DNA of 64,000 nucleotides from Rhynochetos jubatus (GCA_027574665.1 CM050650.1:95887086-95951085), one strand, 5' to 3'. Shown: positions 23,742 through 38,145, counted from the first letter of the stretch. Program-made: numbers and translations. Notes: generated by a model from the letters alone, not told the origin.

Positions 23742-25737
23742 GGCATAAAATGCTATGAACAGCTTGATTTTGAAGTGAACCGTCAACCTCCAACCCTGTT
23801 TACCATGTGCTGGTTCACGTTGCAGAGCAGTTCCAAAGCTTGAGAAAAGGAAACTTTTCAGATGCAAGTGAAATGAAAGTATCTGAGACTGAACTTACTG
23901 AAGAATTAATTACAGTTATCAGTACTTTGTTAATATGTATTTGATCTAAGAAGATGTAAACTGGTACACTGATGAAGATCAGCTTCTACTCAGAACTAAG
24001 AAAACGTTAAAGGAAAGTCAAGTGACTAAGACCATCTTACAATCCTTAACTTTCAAAGTAAACAACTAGTAAAAACTTTTATCAATTAAAAGAAAAAAAA
24101 CCCAATAGTATCTTACTTGATGTGTATTTTTAAACCACCTCTGAACTATTTCTATATCTAGAAAAAAAAAAAAGAGAATAACATAGTGAAAAACTGACTG
24201 AATATTCAACCAATCAAGAAAAAAATTCTCGGTTACTCAAGAACCCTTACCGCAATTGTCATGGTTTTTTTTGTGATGCCAGTCTTAAGTGAACATTCAC
24301 CTGCATCACCCCAATGACATATCTTTTTCCTTTCTCATTCCACACACCTACTTGGAATGTGTGGTAAGTTTAATTTTCTTTCTTTATTCCAACACAGCTT
24401 GAAGACATATTTTGTCTGTGAGTCTTTAAAAAAGCCTCAGAAAGTTCAAATTCTCCAGCATACTAAACATAGGAATAAAAACCCACTTGCATCATATTCT
24501 CTTCCCAATGTACTCATAAGCTTTTGGTTATTGCAGAATCTGTAGAGATTGCTTGAAACTCAACAAAGCTGCATGAAAAAGCATACCTTCTCCTAGAACA
24601 TATTCACTGATCAAACTTCTGGCACACCAAATTTTCATCTTCATCTTTAAAAACATGTAGGCAATGCATTCAACCATATTGTAAGAACATGAGTTGTCAA
24701 AAGAAATAACACCAAAGATAGAAAAATATCTCTTTTCTTTAGTGTACCTTCTGTTTCTTAAGAAGCATAGAAACTATCAGAAAGATAGATCTGTTGGGGA
24801 ATAGTCCATGACATGGAATGTTGCCAATATAGTCTTCATAAAGGAACAAGCATACAAACAAACCAAGTCCAGTGGCAAATCAGCATCAAAAAAATAAATT
24901 ATTTTCTGTGTAATCTGCTTCCCCAACCTGTCATTTGTACCATGTGGCATGAACCCAGGCAGTCAGCAATCTGGCAGCTCTTCTTTACATCTTTCCAGTA
25001 AATGTATGCTGGGCCATTTGAACCGTCTGCTGCATAGTGCTTTCTAATGGGAAGAACAGTGGACAGTTGTCGACATCTGTGTTTTAACATCATTTAGGGG
25101 CACACCAACTATGAGGGGGAGGGAAGCAACAGGAGCAGCAAGAACAAATACACTTGAGTTGGCAGGATAAGGCAACTGAATGTAAGGATAAAAAACTTGC
25201 ATAAATGACATCTGTATTGCATTCAGCAGTTCTACAAAATAGTGAACTGCAATGTGAATTTCCAACCCTGTCTGACTTTTTAGCTTTCTAGTCAACCAGC
25301 TTTCAGCTACTTATGGATCTTTCTGGAAGTAACCACACCAAACCAAACCAAACCTCACCAAACCATAAAATTCTATTTCATCTCTAAATTAATAAAAGGA
25401 ATGAAAGACTTTGCTTTATGCATGTTACAATTCCACTGACTGAGAAGTTACACAGAATGAGATACAGATATATGTTTAAGTATTAGATGACTAATGAAGC
25501 AGTCTGCCATTTCCTACACAGGCAATAGTTTAAAAGGAAGGCTTATGAAGCTCCCAAAGAGATGTTCAGCTAACTACATAGCCTTATTGGCTATGTGAAT
25601 GGATTTCTTCTTGTATCTCAAAACATGAGTGAGAAAGAAGTGAGTAAATACTAAGGAGGAAAGATTTTCATGTCCTGACTAGTGAAAGTAAGTGAAAGAA
25701 CAATATTAAAAGAGGTGGAAAAGTAGAGAAAATGTTT

Positions 25738-25759
25738 AAAAAAAAAAAAAAAAAAAAAA
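25738..25759. repeat. Poly-A run
   Basis: 22 consecutive A residues followed by gatgttgtt. No processed-gene sequence was recognised upstream. Confidence 0.9.
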
Positions 25760-26659
25760 GATGTTGTTACTGTACTCTCTAAAGTGTTTGATTGCCTTCT
25801 CACTTTGTCTCTAGGAGTCTAAGATCTACTAAACTATATACAGAGTCAGTAAAGGTGTTTGTAACTTCTATTGACTGATATGTGATGAAAGACCCAGTGT
25901 AATACTTATTCCTCACTGAAAAATAGCCCAAGTAACCACTAAAAGTTACACTAAAGGTTACAATGAAGATACACTTTTTTGAAACAGAGAATGATTTACT
26001 ATCTAGATGATGCCGTGTTAACAAAAATGAATTTATGTATCTCTGAAGAAAAATAAGCTTTATTCTAATTATTTCTAAAATATATCTGTAATTTGGGAAC
26101 CTGATAGAAGGAATTTCAGGACAAATATTAAACAGGTCTGGATCACTTCAATGAGTAAAATAAACGTTAGATATAAAAATCTCATATGAGTAGCTAATCA
26201 GGGAGAAAACAGTAAAGGAGTTGCATGAGAAATATTTTCCAAAAAATATTTTGTAAGAAACTAAAGCACAGTTTTACTGTGTTTTTTACTTACATCTTCT
26301 TTTAAACACTTGTGCCAATGACAGCTATTTTGAAAAACAGAAAAAAGGACTTACATTTATATTTTCCTGTTACATGTATTGAATACTTTATGAAATTGGG
26401 TTACTATATGGCTATTCTTGAGGAAGTGTTTGACGAATCTGCAAACTGGACATCTTCCAAAACGGCCAAGGTCCTGAACACATCCTACACTGTACTCAAA
26501 GAGTAACAGAAAAATTTCTTTTTTAAATTGGACAGGACAAGGGTAACTAATAACAGAAGAGCTAGTGGGAAGTTGGATAAAGCTCCATTAGTCTAGTAGA
26601 AAACATTTTGTTAGAACGCAATATATGTGGCTGGAAATCCCTGACCTCCTTAATGATGT

Positions 26660-26663
<4 letters not shown>

Positions 26664-26700
<37 letters not shown>
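26664..26700. repeat. Long poly-T run
   Basis: 37 consecutive T residues, the longest homopolymer in the window. It is followed by ccagg. The length is likely to be assembly-dependent. A second T run of 19 lies at 26945-26963. Confidence 0.9.
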
Positions 26701-26709
<9 letters not shown>

Positions 26710-27097
26710 AGTTGTTCTATTGCTATGTACATATCTGACAACCTGAAATGTTTAATTTGCACAGATGTTATAAATTCTGAAAGAATCCTTCTGCCTTCCT
26801 GTCTGACCCCTCATAAAAATCATATGATATTCATTACCACTGGCTTATTTTTTCTGTTAGAAAATGGTAATGCAAAAAGAAACAACCCACATGGATGTGT
26901 CAAGAACAACTTACCTCAAATTAATTTGGAGTTTTTTCTTCCTCTTTTTTTTTTTTTTTTTTTAACAGATCTACTTTCTTATTTTGTGAGAACAATTGCA
27001 TAATTTGACTTTAGCCTGTCATTGCATTACTAATAATTTTGGTACAGCCCTGCATGTCGTTATAAAACTAAAGAACAAAATCTGAATAAAGTAATAA

Positions 27098-27709
27098 TGT
27101 GGTTTAGCCCCAGCCAGTGATGAAACACCATGAAGCTAGTTGTTTGCCCCCTCCTCAGGTGGGATGGGGGAGAGAATGGGGAAAAAACCCTCGTAGTTTG
27201 AGACAAAAACTGTTTAACAGGACAGCAAAGAAAAAGGAAATAATAATAATAATAATGGTAACAACTGTAATTATGTATGTATATATGGTTATATCTATAA
27301 TGTATTTATAATTATATGGTTATACTGATAAAGGTATCTATAAAACAAGTAATGCACAGTGCAACAGTTGCTCTCTACACAGTGTTCAATAGCCTGTCCT
27401 TGAGCAAGTACTCCTGCTCCTTGACCAACTCCAGTTTTATACACTAAGCATGACATTATATGTTAGGGAATATAATTTTGGCCAGTCTAGGTCAGGTGTC
27501 CTGGCTATGCTCCCTTTCATATTCCTGTGCACTTCTCTGCTAGCAGAACATGGGAAGCTGGAAAGTCCTTAATATAAACATGGCAACTACTTAACAACAA
27601 CTAAATCATTTATGTATTATTAACATTATTCCCATACTAACTCCAAAACACAAGCACTATACCAGCTACTAGGAAGAAAATTAACTGTATCTCAACTGAA
27701 ACCAGGTCA
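27098..27709 (-). mobile_element. Solo LTR, classical avian ERVL-like type
   Basis: An LTR in minus orientation. Read on the minus strand it begins TGACCTGGTTTCAGTTGAGAT, continues with 'acagttaattttcttcctag' and 'agctggtatagtgc', and ends GGGGCTAAACCACA. This block order matches a common avian LTR family. The flanks AATAA (27093-27097) and ACTAA (27710-27714) look like a target duplication with one mismatch, suggesting an older insertion than those with perfect duplications. The reverse complement of the TTCTTATCTCAA motif is degraded here (27198-27209). No internal viral sequence is present. Confidence 0.82.
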
Positions 27710-27714
27710 ACTAA

Positions 27715-29474
27715 TCAATGTGAGCATTACTGGCCAAAAAATATTTATTTAAATGTTGTATATCAATGACTTGGTGTCAGTATTCAACTCCTGTAATTGA
27801 TGTTCCTTGGGATTTCTTCCTTATCTTGTACAGTATTTTCTTTAATAATTTAGAAGGCTAATTAATGAGTAGTTAAAAAAAGTGGAAGTTTACAGAAAGT
27901 GAGGAGGCTCTTTGGGAAACTGTAAAAACTCATTATGGTTTTAATAACTTGGAGAATAGATGCAAAATTATCAGGCTCATAGTCAATAAAACCAAAGGCA
28001 AAATATTTGGATGAGAAATCAAAAGCAAAGAGGAGTAAGTGTGTAGGCAGCACTTGGTGGAAAAGGATCAGGATATCTAATATAGTTTAACACCTTATAC
28101 AGAATATCAAGAGTTAACTTCAGTTTGAAATGAATGAAAGTTAACATAACCACAGATTTGAAATAGCTGCTGTACTGCACTGGGACAGGAAAACCTCCAA
28201 GAACACAAAGAAGTATTGTGCAGATTTCCAAATAAATACTTATTTAAAGCTTATTTAAAGAAATTTAGAGGTAAATTAGCAAACACAGAGAAGAAAGCAA
28301 GAAAATCTATCAGTTTGCTTATCAAATTCATAAGAGAAATTGAAGACTCAGAAGGAACCCAGTTATTTCCTAGTTTAAAAAAGAGGTTGTTATAAAACAT
28401 TAACAAGCTTTTTTTTGATGCCTATGTTAATGAAAGTTCCTAAAAGTATTGCAGCACATCGGAGATTACAAAAGCACTTGTCTTAATGAGCTAAAGGCAC
28501 TGTTATTCATACAGTAATGAAGTGCACCAAGAACCACGTGGCCAAATAAGGTAGCATTTAATATCAGCATAAAGTATAAGTTGCATTGATAATCACAGTA
28601 AGAATGAGGAATGAAAACTGAATGAAAGTATATAGGGGGAATAAAAATAACTGTCTGGGATTAATGTAGTGAAGAATGTGACTGAAGAAATTAGCACTAA
28701 GACCTTACAAAGACTGACTAAGGGATCAAAATGCGAACAAAAGACAAGCAGTTCCTAGCCTTATCATCAAGAAGCAACAGCAGAAATGAGAAACAGTAGG
28801 AAAACCTGGACTTTCTGTGAAGACATGCCAGATATGTTCAAATCCAACTTAAACATATTTCTGCTTATTTGTAGCAGACATCAAATTATTGATAATGAAG
28901 TCTTACATTAGGCAACATGGAGTGTCATTATATTCATATTTTGAAGTAGAATAGTTATTCAGCCCTCCTGTAGGGATTTAATTGCTCATCTCCTCTGAGA
29001 ACATTCCAGTGCAGCTGGTGAGTAAGGGTATTCACTCAATGAATTGGCAGCCCTCAATTGATGCAAGACTCTCGTTTACATGTAAAATAATAACATAAAA
29101 TGACTAATTTTCAACAATTAAACCATATATGTTTAAATATAAGGAAGAAAAAACCCTTTTATGATGAACTGAAAAAATGTATTTTACCTTGAGAAAAAAA
29201 TTTTACTCTTCTCACTGTTGTTTTTTACAAAACAGTTAATGAGCCTCTGGAAAGGCTGATATAGTATAAATCTTATGTGGAGCATAGGGGTGGACTGATG
29301 TCCAGATTCATAATTGAATTTTGTAAATTAGAAAAATATTATTTGGGTTAACAAAATGTAACAGTAATGTAAACTTAAATGTTGGATTAACATAAACGTT
29401 TTGTACTTTTACAAGGTTATGTTGGTGTGATAGTTTTTTGTTATTTGTTTAAGCTTTTTATTAAATATAGCCTA
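27715..29474. other. Unique noncoding stretch
   Basis: AT-rich, with no gene recognised. A short direct repeat 'cttatttaaag' x2 occurs at about 28240-28262. Confidence 0.5.
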
Positions 29475-29520
29475 AGAGAGTGGCTTCATGGTATTTTGCT
29501 AGCTGGAGTAAACCATGACA
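29475..29520 (+). mobile_element. LTR 3'-end fragment, beta group
   Basis: The phrase gtggcttcatggtattttgc followed by tagctggagtaaaccatgaca matches the last about 45 bases of the beta LTRs (compare 42338-42382 and the complement at 16638). The rest of the LTR is missing or too diverged, so this is a relic. Confidence 0.65.
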
Positions 29521-32500
29521 CGTCTGTTCAACAGAATAGAAGTGAGACCTTCTGTACTATGAAGACCTCAAGGAAAGAACTCTGGGGGAAACTGCCCTAT
29601 CTATGAGAAATGTCAGTCTTTCGGGAGGAGGAAGGAAGCATTCCTTGAATGCCCTTTTACAGACTATGATGTCTATTTTTTGCTTTCCCTGTGAAGTTTA
29701 TGAAATAGGATCCTTTAGTTGACAAAATTTTCTCTATTTCTAGGTTTGGTCATTTTACAGAATGGCCAGTAATGAAAGTGTTAAGGTAAAGAGTTAGAAA
29801 ATTACCCTGACTATGTTGGAATTTAATTTGCCTGTCTTAGATTCTTAACAGTGAATTGTCAAATTCTGAACTAATCGCTGCCTGCTCCCATTTTATTCAG
29901 TGCAGAAAGGTAGATGCATTCAGGAGAGATTGTTCTTGGCTCAAGACAAGTCTATACTTAGTGAGATGGATTGCCCTTCACAGGTGTCTGTTTATCCTCA
30001 CTAAGGTACAAAAAGAGCCTGGGATGATTATCTTAGCCTAAGACAACTAATTGTTTGATGTCTAAATTTAGGTAAGATAAATCCCACCTCTAATGCCATT
30101 TTAATTTGTTTGCTATGCAATTTGGTGTAAATATTTTCATACAAATGAGAAAAAAAAAAATAAGCTGTGTCATAATACAAATTCTACTTAAGGCATAAGA
30201 ATCTTATAGCTGTTGTCTGTGAGATTTGGATCAGACAAATAATTTCCTCCTGTGATGTGGTCTCTGGAGAGTTGTCATTAATCTAATTGGATGTGGGGGT
30301 TGTAGGGACTAGATTTCCCTCCTCCTTCCTTAAAATCATGTGGACTAAGCAAGTCAGCAGGCTTATTCAGTATCAATGGAGAGAGATCTCATGACCAGAG
30401 GGCAGTCTTTCTTAGAGAATAAGAACTTTAGGGGTAATTTGCCTTTTAAAATTTCCTGCCTTATTACACAACAGAAGCATGGGCAAACAGTTTCCATTAT
30501 TTTCCATAGCTTCACAGATGCTGACAAATAAATAGAAGCAGCAGACTGGTTTATAGTCAATGCTACAAATGACATATTATCTTATGCTGCAAACTGCAGC
30601 AAGACTGAAAACTTAAATTGTACTGATTGTGGATGAACTTAAAAAAAAATAAACCAAAAAAGTCTGATACTTGAAAAATATCTTTTTTCTCTCAAGAAAA
30701 TAATACCTGAATGTTTCTGGAATTTTTATTATCTGATTAATTTAGGACTTTTTTGTTTCTTCAATTGCTAAATCATTTGTGAGCCAGGTCTAATTTCTAT
30801 AAATACATTGGACATTGAGAAATATGGCAAAACAAATCTGCAAATTGCCAGCTATAGAAATGTTCTGAAACATCTCTGTTCAGTTACTTCATAGTCAGAC
30901 TACATTCAGGTGATCATTCACCTAACTTTCATAGCATTTTAATCTCTTTTGTCTTAGTAGTTGATATGAATAAAAGAAGCAGTGAAACAGTATTCTTAAC
31001 TGAAAATTTTCATTGCACCAGCTGAGTGGCTGTTTGGCTTTTCAATTTATTGGGAAAATTTTTCTTATTCTAGTCCATCAATAACAATAACAACCCAGTC
31101 TTAGAATGAAATTCAGTCAAAGCTTTATTTGCAAAAAAGCAAAAGTAACTTTGGTCAAAAATTAGTAGTTTTATTCTAGTTTCATAATAAACTTGGTCAC
31201 TTATTCTATTGGTGGAAGTATGTGTAGAATGAGATGTTGCTCTGATGATTACTTAGCAAAGATCACTTAACAGAAATTCTCACATACTGCTGCCACTTTG
31301 GATGTAAGGAATGTTGTCTTGACAGAAGTAGATATATCCCATTTTATATTGAAAGGTAAAGTACTATTTTCTCTTGCCCTTGACAGCAGTTTTATGTGAA
31401 GGCAGGACTTTCACAACATGTACTTGGGCTCATAGATTCTACCTTTATAGACTGGTTAGAATTGGTCCCTTGGACTTGACAACTTCCAGTACTGAAGAAG
31501 TCTATCAAGTTATTCTTCAATGTAGTTTGCTGAAGCTCACTCTTTCATTGTCTCAGCAGCCCTTTTATTTGGTTCTTTTTAACCTGTTTTCCTATGAGTC
31601 CTATATAATCACATTCTGGTGCATGTTTGCCTAGTTATTTATCTGACTGCACCTCAAATAACTGCTGCACAACTAAGCAATCTCAATCAAATTTTCAGTC
31701 AAATTTGGCAAAATCCTAGTCTTCAAAAGGTGATTAGGTTTCTGTAGTTTTTGTGAAAGATGACAACAAAATAAAAGATCTGCTCCCAGTTGAGCTGTTC
31801 CCGAGAGAAAAGCTGCAGTATAAACATAACCTTTATTCAATGTCATATAACCCGCACAGAAAAGAAATCATGAATGTTTCAATTAAAGAGAAAGCTTTAG
31901 ACTGGACTCCTGTTAGACGCAGGGATAAGGATCAAATCCATGGAAGTTTGGATTCATTAGTTGAGCACTCACAAAATTGCCTCTTCTTTTCTCCTCCTGG
32001 TTTAATTTTCCTCAAAATAAATGGGAAATAAATGGCAATTTTTTTCCCAGATATAAAATCTGGTATTATTACTAAGTCTTTTTTTACCTCTGAGGAGCCA
32101 TATTTTCCATTAATTATTGTATACATATATACCGTATTTGCATAACAGATTCTACTAGCTTACTATATGCTATGCCATGATGTCTCATTTCTAGGTCAAA
32201 AAGATGGAATATTAAATGAAGAATTACTAAGAAAAGCACAGTAATTAATCAGTATGTCCATTACCTTTCTTTCACTAACTAGGGAAAACAGGGGAAGCAA
32301 AACTTTTTTCTGTCTAAATTCACACTTTAACTTAGGAAACATGATTTTGACAAACACTGCGATTTCTTAATTAGGAGAATTGAAGGAAAAATGGCTTTCA
32401 ATTCACATTTTCAAAGACAGAAACATTTTTAAAATATTGTTTAAAATAACATTTATTTTGAAATTAAATGTCATTTCTAAAATTTATTTTGAAACTGTAA

Positions 32501-35500
32501 ACATCATCATGACATAAAAATTTCATTTTGAGAGAAATTTCAAAATGTTTTATTTCAACACTTGCAACAAAAACATTGCTAAATTTCCCCATTTAATGCA
32601 GTGGAAACACATTCTAAATTACAGCAGCTTTGTGGATAATATTTTTTTTATTATTATTAATTCAAAGGCTACTTGAAACTGACCTAATTTTCAGAGAATA
32701 CCACCTATGAATGAAATAGGAAAAAAAAAGAAATATGAGTTCTCAAAAGATCTTTTAGTCTACTTCCTTACCCCATAGCAGGATAGCTGAATGGAGATTG
32801 TCCCTGAAGGTGATTTTTAAAGCTGTTTTTCATAAATTTGTAATTAGAAGAATTTAAATGCTCATATGAAGTCCATTTAATATTTAAAGATGTTTATGAA
32901 TAAGAAAATGTCATTAAGCAGTGGAGATAACTGTTCTACCTTGGTTTCAAGCTGTGTCAGGGACAACATCATGTTCTATCTTCCCATGTCTAGCTATAAT
33001 TTCCATTGGAAAAAGCACTTAAATTCAAGGGTAAATTAACCAATGTTATTTTATACTATGACATTTGAATGATAATATTTTCTGAGATACATAAAATATT
33101 AAGATTTATTGTTGACATAAAATCACAGTACAATACCTTAACTGGAAACTCAGGCCTCTTCTCTGCAGTTAAATTTGTCCTATTAAAACTCTTCCTGTTT
33201 CCCAAACTGTTTTATTCCTATATTTCTAAATATATTCTTGTACAGTAACTAAGACATGAGAAAGCTCTTGAGCTACCTTCTGCTATATTATTTCCATTCT
33301 ATATAGGTTTTCTGATAGGAAGTAGCTTTCAGAATTAGCTACAGTCCCCATGAATGAGTAGGAATGACACAGTTTAAAGCTTACAAAACTGTTTATATGA
33401 TTACTATAAACATGATTTTGTCCAAAGTCACAGTGCTTTCTCTGTCTTTTGCTGTATTGAAGATGTTAAGTAGCTAAGACATTCAGAGTGGCTTATAACA
33501 CTTTATGCATGACTTTTGTCAACATTACTGCAGTTTGTGCTGTAAATCCTTTGGCATAGTCATGGTCGACTAGACCAATAAGCTCATTTCTGAAATGCTT
33601 CTAAATACATATTTACAAGAGAGCATAATAGCTCCACAGAAGCAATTATGACCAAGGAAGTCAACAACCCATGTTTAAAGAGTCCAGAAATGGTTGGAGT
33701 CTTCTCAGTTAACTCAGGTGCTAATTTTGTTCTCATCTAAACTATAATTGCAAACTGCTTGTCATTGAATTATTATAGCACTGTGTTAGATTCAAGGGGT
33801 CTCAACTCAGATATCATGGAAGGTAATGAAAATATAGAGTTAAATTTTATCAAAACAGAGCACAATCTAAGCAGCATGAGTTTTTTGAAAAAAAAATCCC
33901 AAAATATAAAACAAAGATAATCACAATAAGAAGTTTTTACTCCATATTTTATTTCTCCCCAAAGGAAGCTGGATACCAGAAGAATTTCAAGATTACATCT
34001 CAGATCAGCCATGCTTAAATACTCTGACAATTGCATAGATAAGAGTGCTGTACTGTAAGGCAGAAATTGAAAAGTGCTGCTTCAGCAGGACCTGTGGAAA
34101 AAGAACACTTCTCTAACTTTCAATCTTTTTATCTTACTTATTTTAAGATCATAAAAGATAGCAGCTAAGCCTTCAGAATATTAAAATCATTATCCATATG
34201 TCAGAAACTGTAGTAAGAATCTATGTAATCTTATTAGACAATTAATTTTAATATTCTAATCCAAATTTCAACCCTTTTTAATAAAATTTCAAGCTTGCAA
34301 TAAATGACCTCTGGTCAATAATTATTTATATATTTTCTGTTCCCCTTGAGCCTGCTATTTGTCCAAAATGATAGTTAAAAGCAGATCCTTCTTGATGTTC
34401 TTTATTTACATTGTTCAAAGAAACAAATCCTGTAGCTTTGTATCTGTCTCCTTATATTTGAAACAGGCAGAATAGAAAACAAAATGTGTAATAGATACAA
34501 GCAAATCAGAAAAAGCAAAGATTTTCTCACACAGTTCAGAGTGAGGCAGACTCATTTGCAGATAAACAGATCTCTGTTGTTTTGTTAGAAACCAAGAATA
34601 AACATTTATCTGGATAATGCAGAGCAATTTATAATTATTTCTGAGTATTTTTTTTTCTAAAAGAAATTTCCATTTTCGTCAGTTCATGAAAATGATTATT
34701 AGTATCCAGAACTGATGCAGATCTTACTCATAGCTTTTATACAGCATGCATTTTCTTTTTATGGTATCACACCCTGGGAAATGCATTCTATACCCAGGTT
34801 GTCCTACTGGTATGTCTTGATTTCTGAGCACTTTTTTTTTTTTCCCACATAAACTATCGTTTGTAACCATTTTCAAACTTGGCAGTTTTGTATCCTGTTT
34901 TTCCTGAAAGTCTCCATTCAGACTCACCCTGGATGTTTGCCAGAACCAAACTAATTCTCATTCTACTTAAAATGCTTCCCCTTGTATACATGCGTGTGTG
35001 TAATAGGTAATAGATCTGAATTTAACTTTACAGGCCGATGAGCTAGGCATATCTGTCTGCCTGATCCATTAGACACTGGGGAACACAGATCACTGTAGCA
35101 GACACACTCCGTTGATGCCTTCCCATTTTGCTAATACTGAGCTTTTAACTGACATCAGCATCGTGTGGCAAAATTGCTTCCAACCTCATTTAAACAGCTG
35201 CACATTTGAACAGGCTTAAATGATGGGTTTTAGTAAATTGGTGAAGCATAAGTTTGTGTATGCATAAATTAACATGGCCAAAAGCCAGCTTTCAGGAAAT
35301 CCATTCTTACTTAGCTACTGAAAGGAAATGTCTTGTCTCCAGGGGTAAGGGAAAGAAGGTAGGGACTAGTAAAAGAACTCTTACTTAGCGTCTTATTGAT
35401 TTGAACCTCACAAATGATGCACATCATTGGTTTGCCCAAGCCTGTGGATTGAGCAGATCAGCACTGACCTAATACCTCCAAACTCACAGCTGCTCAGCTT

Positions 35501-37350
35501 TACTTTCTCAGTGCTCACTGAACTGAAAGAACGCTTTGGAGCTCCTGCCTGGTTTTCACAGCCATCCTATGGCAGCACAATGTCCACTGCTGTTTCCCTT
35601 TCATTGAAGTGCATCTTTCATTTTTTCCCTCCTTTTCTCACCCACGCTAGTGTACACAGCCTTCATTATGATTTCTTCTTTTCTTTTTCCTAGAAATTAC
35701 TCTTTTGCAGCATTAATGCAAACAGTCCTTCAACGATTGTGGCAGGCTGCATGTCTAAATCAAAACATATGAAATCACACAAAATTAAGGAAAGTACTGA
35801 AATATTACTGGAGAATCTTGAAAGCATTTCTCCTCCCTCTCCCTCCTCCCACTTTACTTGATTTTTAAAAAAACTTAAATTGTTCCTCAAATAGATTCCA
35901 TCATACATTATGTAGATGTAAACAATTTTTTATTCTGGTAGATGAGGCTGAATCAAAAGACTGCCTTGTAAACAGTTTAAATAGATTGCAATTTTCTTAC
36001 CCCCCCAGCCCTGTATACTTTTAGTGGTTTAACACAGTTGTGACAATGAGCTTCCTCAAGCTTTTCCCCCACCTCTGGAAATGGTAGATGTGCCATCTAG
36101 TGGACTAATTGAGCACTGTTGAAACTTATCACAGGTAGAATTCCTTAAAGAAGTGTCAAGAAAAATCCTTGTCCTTATTATAACAAAAAAATTAGGAAGA
36201 ATGGGAAAAATAGAAAGAAAAAGATAGCTTTCAATTTCTATGGAATATGTAGAAGTTTAAGCAATAATTATATGCATTACAATGAACCCTGAGGATTTAT
36301 CCTCTTCACAAGAAATACAGATATGAGATAGTCCATTGTTGCCATGGTAATATGTGATAAATTTCTGTCAACTACCTAAAATAACTACAGATCACATGGT
36401 AATCCGGTTTGGTTGTTTCATTGTTTTTTCTTTTTAAAGGGTTTTTATAGCTTTTTAAATTTCAACAGTAATAAATGTATCTTTGCTTTGTAATTTTTAA
36501 CGGCCTTTGTTTAAATTTCATTAATAAATGATTGTTTACTGTATTTTTCTCAGTGAAATATTTATCATATTGTGTATAAATCTCTTTTCAAAATACCTTA
36601 AAATGTACATAAGTTTCAGCCTTGACCAAGAGTTATTTATTTCCTCTAATTTGTAGTCTGAACATTAACATGATCATGAGGCTGGAAGAGTGTGCTGTGG
36701 CGTTGTGACATGTCTATGGATCTTAGTCATTACTCTTGTCACAGTTTATAACATTATTTTCAGCATGATCGAACATGCAATGCCCTGATGAAAGAAAAAT
36801 AAAATACCACATTTAAAAAAGCTAAAAGGAAAGGCTGTCTCTAAATCCAGAAAGTGTTACATGTGTATGGGAAAGGATAATTAAGGGAAATTCTGTGAGT
36901 TCACCTACAATGTCACCTACTCACCAAGATGCTCTGCTCGGCAATGTGACTGAAGGCTGCCATCCATGAGAGAGAACTTAAACAGATCTGACAATTCATG
37001 CTTGAAATGATGTCACAAAATTATAGAATGCAGGATATGTATCACTAGAAAGGCAGCAGCATATTATTATTCTTTGGGAAAGCATTAACTTTTTATAGAA
37101 AAAAACCCACAAGCAATCATACTTTAAACTATATGTAAATTCTTGGGCATGACGATTTCATGTTGAAAAGCAGCTTTCTTATTTTTTGTGTGTGTGGTTT
37201 TTCTTTTTCTCCCATTCCCCCTCACCCAGTTTAACCTTCCTGTGTGTATATTTGCCATTTGTGCAACAAAACAAAAAGACTTGTATTTATTGTGCATTAT
37301 TTGTATATAATTAGAAATAGCATGACTATGTCTTTGTCATTTATATTCAG
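29521..37350. other. Unique noncoding stretch, possibly intronic
   Basis: AT-rich, with no repeats of note. One coding-like frame at about 31750-31975 is listed separately. If the exon-like segments downstream at 37.35-39.61 kb are real, this stretch could be intron of the same plus-strand gene. Confidence 0.45.
31741..31975 (+). other. Coding-like open segment, unrecognised
   Basis: A plus-strand frame is open from just after a stop near 31736 to 32031, with charged, protein-like composition in its first two thirds (VKDDNKIKDLLPVELFPREK, later KEIMNVSIKEKALDWTPVRR). Candidate acceptors lie just upstream (tttctgtag, and gtgaaag before 'atgacaac'). No donor stands out. The last third becomes hydrophobic and low-complexity, so a true exon would probably end before about 31975. 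It could be an exon, a pseudogene remnant or chance. I do not recognise a family. Confidence 0.22.
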
Positions 37351-37423
37351 CTTTGATAAGTGTGTGTTAAAACCAGGCAATGCAACCATAGAATATCAGA
37401 AACTTGTGCTGTGTTTCTGTGAT
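37351..37423 (+). CDS. Candidate coding exon 1 of an unrecognised gene
   Basis: A splice-acceptor-like sequence (tctttgtcatttatattcag) is followed by 73 bases open in one frame, reading FDKCVLKPGNATIEYQ then KLVLCFCD, and ending at GAT|gtaatg. As an exon it would start in phase 2 and end in phase 0, compatible with the segment at 38928. No homologous family is recognised, and open frames this short are common by chance, so the support is only the splice signals and phase agreement. Confidence 0.25.
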
Positions 37424-38113
37424 GTAATGTAGTCTAAAACACCTACTATCATTAACATTCTGCTCAAGCCTCACATACATAATACCGCAGACTCTATAGC
37501 TACCAAAGCCAAAGACATAAACAGGCTTTAGTGTCCTGAGGAAAAAAACCCAACACTTGGGGGTTGACGACCCTATTCATTGATATAGTCAGCTTTGTTA
37601 GCTGAGCGTGAGAGGATAGTTGCAGAATAGAAAAGACTATATACAACATTCATGAGCTGGGGTGTTTTTTACAACTGACTCAGAAAATACATATTTTGCT
37701 TACATGAGACAAATTAAGGAAATTTTTATATAAACATAGCTACATTTTTAAGAAAACAAAATTAAGGGAACATATCAACATTTCTTGCTGCTAAAAAAAA
37801 AAAAAAGAAAACAAAATAGAATATTTAGGATAAAACCATTTTTATTCCTTTTGTCCTTTTCTTTTCTCTCCACCCTTTTTATTTTTAACTGTTTTAAATC
37901 TCTAGACAAATAATCCGGAATTGTCCATGACATACATCAGGGGAAATGACATACAAATCTTCATATTGAGTTTTCTTATTTTCATGCTTGGAAAACATTT
38001 AAGCAATGATTAGGAAGTGGAGATTCACATAATGTGACAAAAGAAAGAGAACAATGTAACTGGTGTCAATTAATTCTAGTCTGCAAAGAATTTAGCACTT
38101 GAAACTTCATGCG

Positions 38114-38145
38114 TCATAGAATCACAGAATAGACCTTAAAGTTCA
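38114..38145 (-). mobile_element. CR1 3' tail remnant
   Basis: The phrase tcatagaatcacagaat followed by agaccttaaagttca is the reverse complement of an avian CR1 3' end with an internal gap. Only about 32 bases remain. Confidence 0.5.

Larger units (their letters stand above)
19701..27097. other. AT-rich unique noncoding stretch
   Basis: No gene or sizeable mobile element was recognised. It contains homopolymer runs (listed), a GC-richer island at about 20100-20480 and a short AT dinucleotide patch near 22950-22975. Short frames here are mostly chance or run across T tracts. Confidence 0.55.

Noticed and set aside
26312-26506. A 64-codon frame with a protein-like end
   Set aside because: No credible splice pair and no recognised homolog. 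Its length is within chance expectation.
26608-27003. A 131-codon frame with long F runs
   Set aside because: It is created by reading through poly-T tracts at 26664-26700 and 26945-26963.
31355-31634. Strong acceptor (ttttctcttgcccttgacag) followed by an 86-codon frame
   Set aside because: Two frames are about equally open, no donor fits, and the peptide becomes hydrophobic and unlike a conserved protein.
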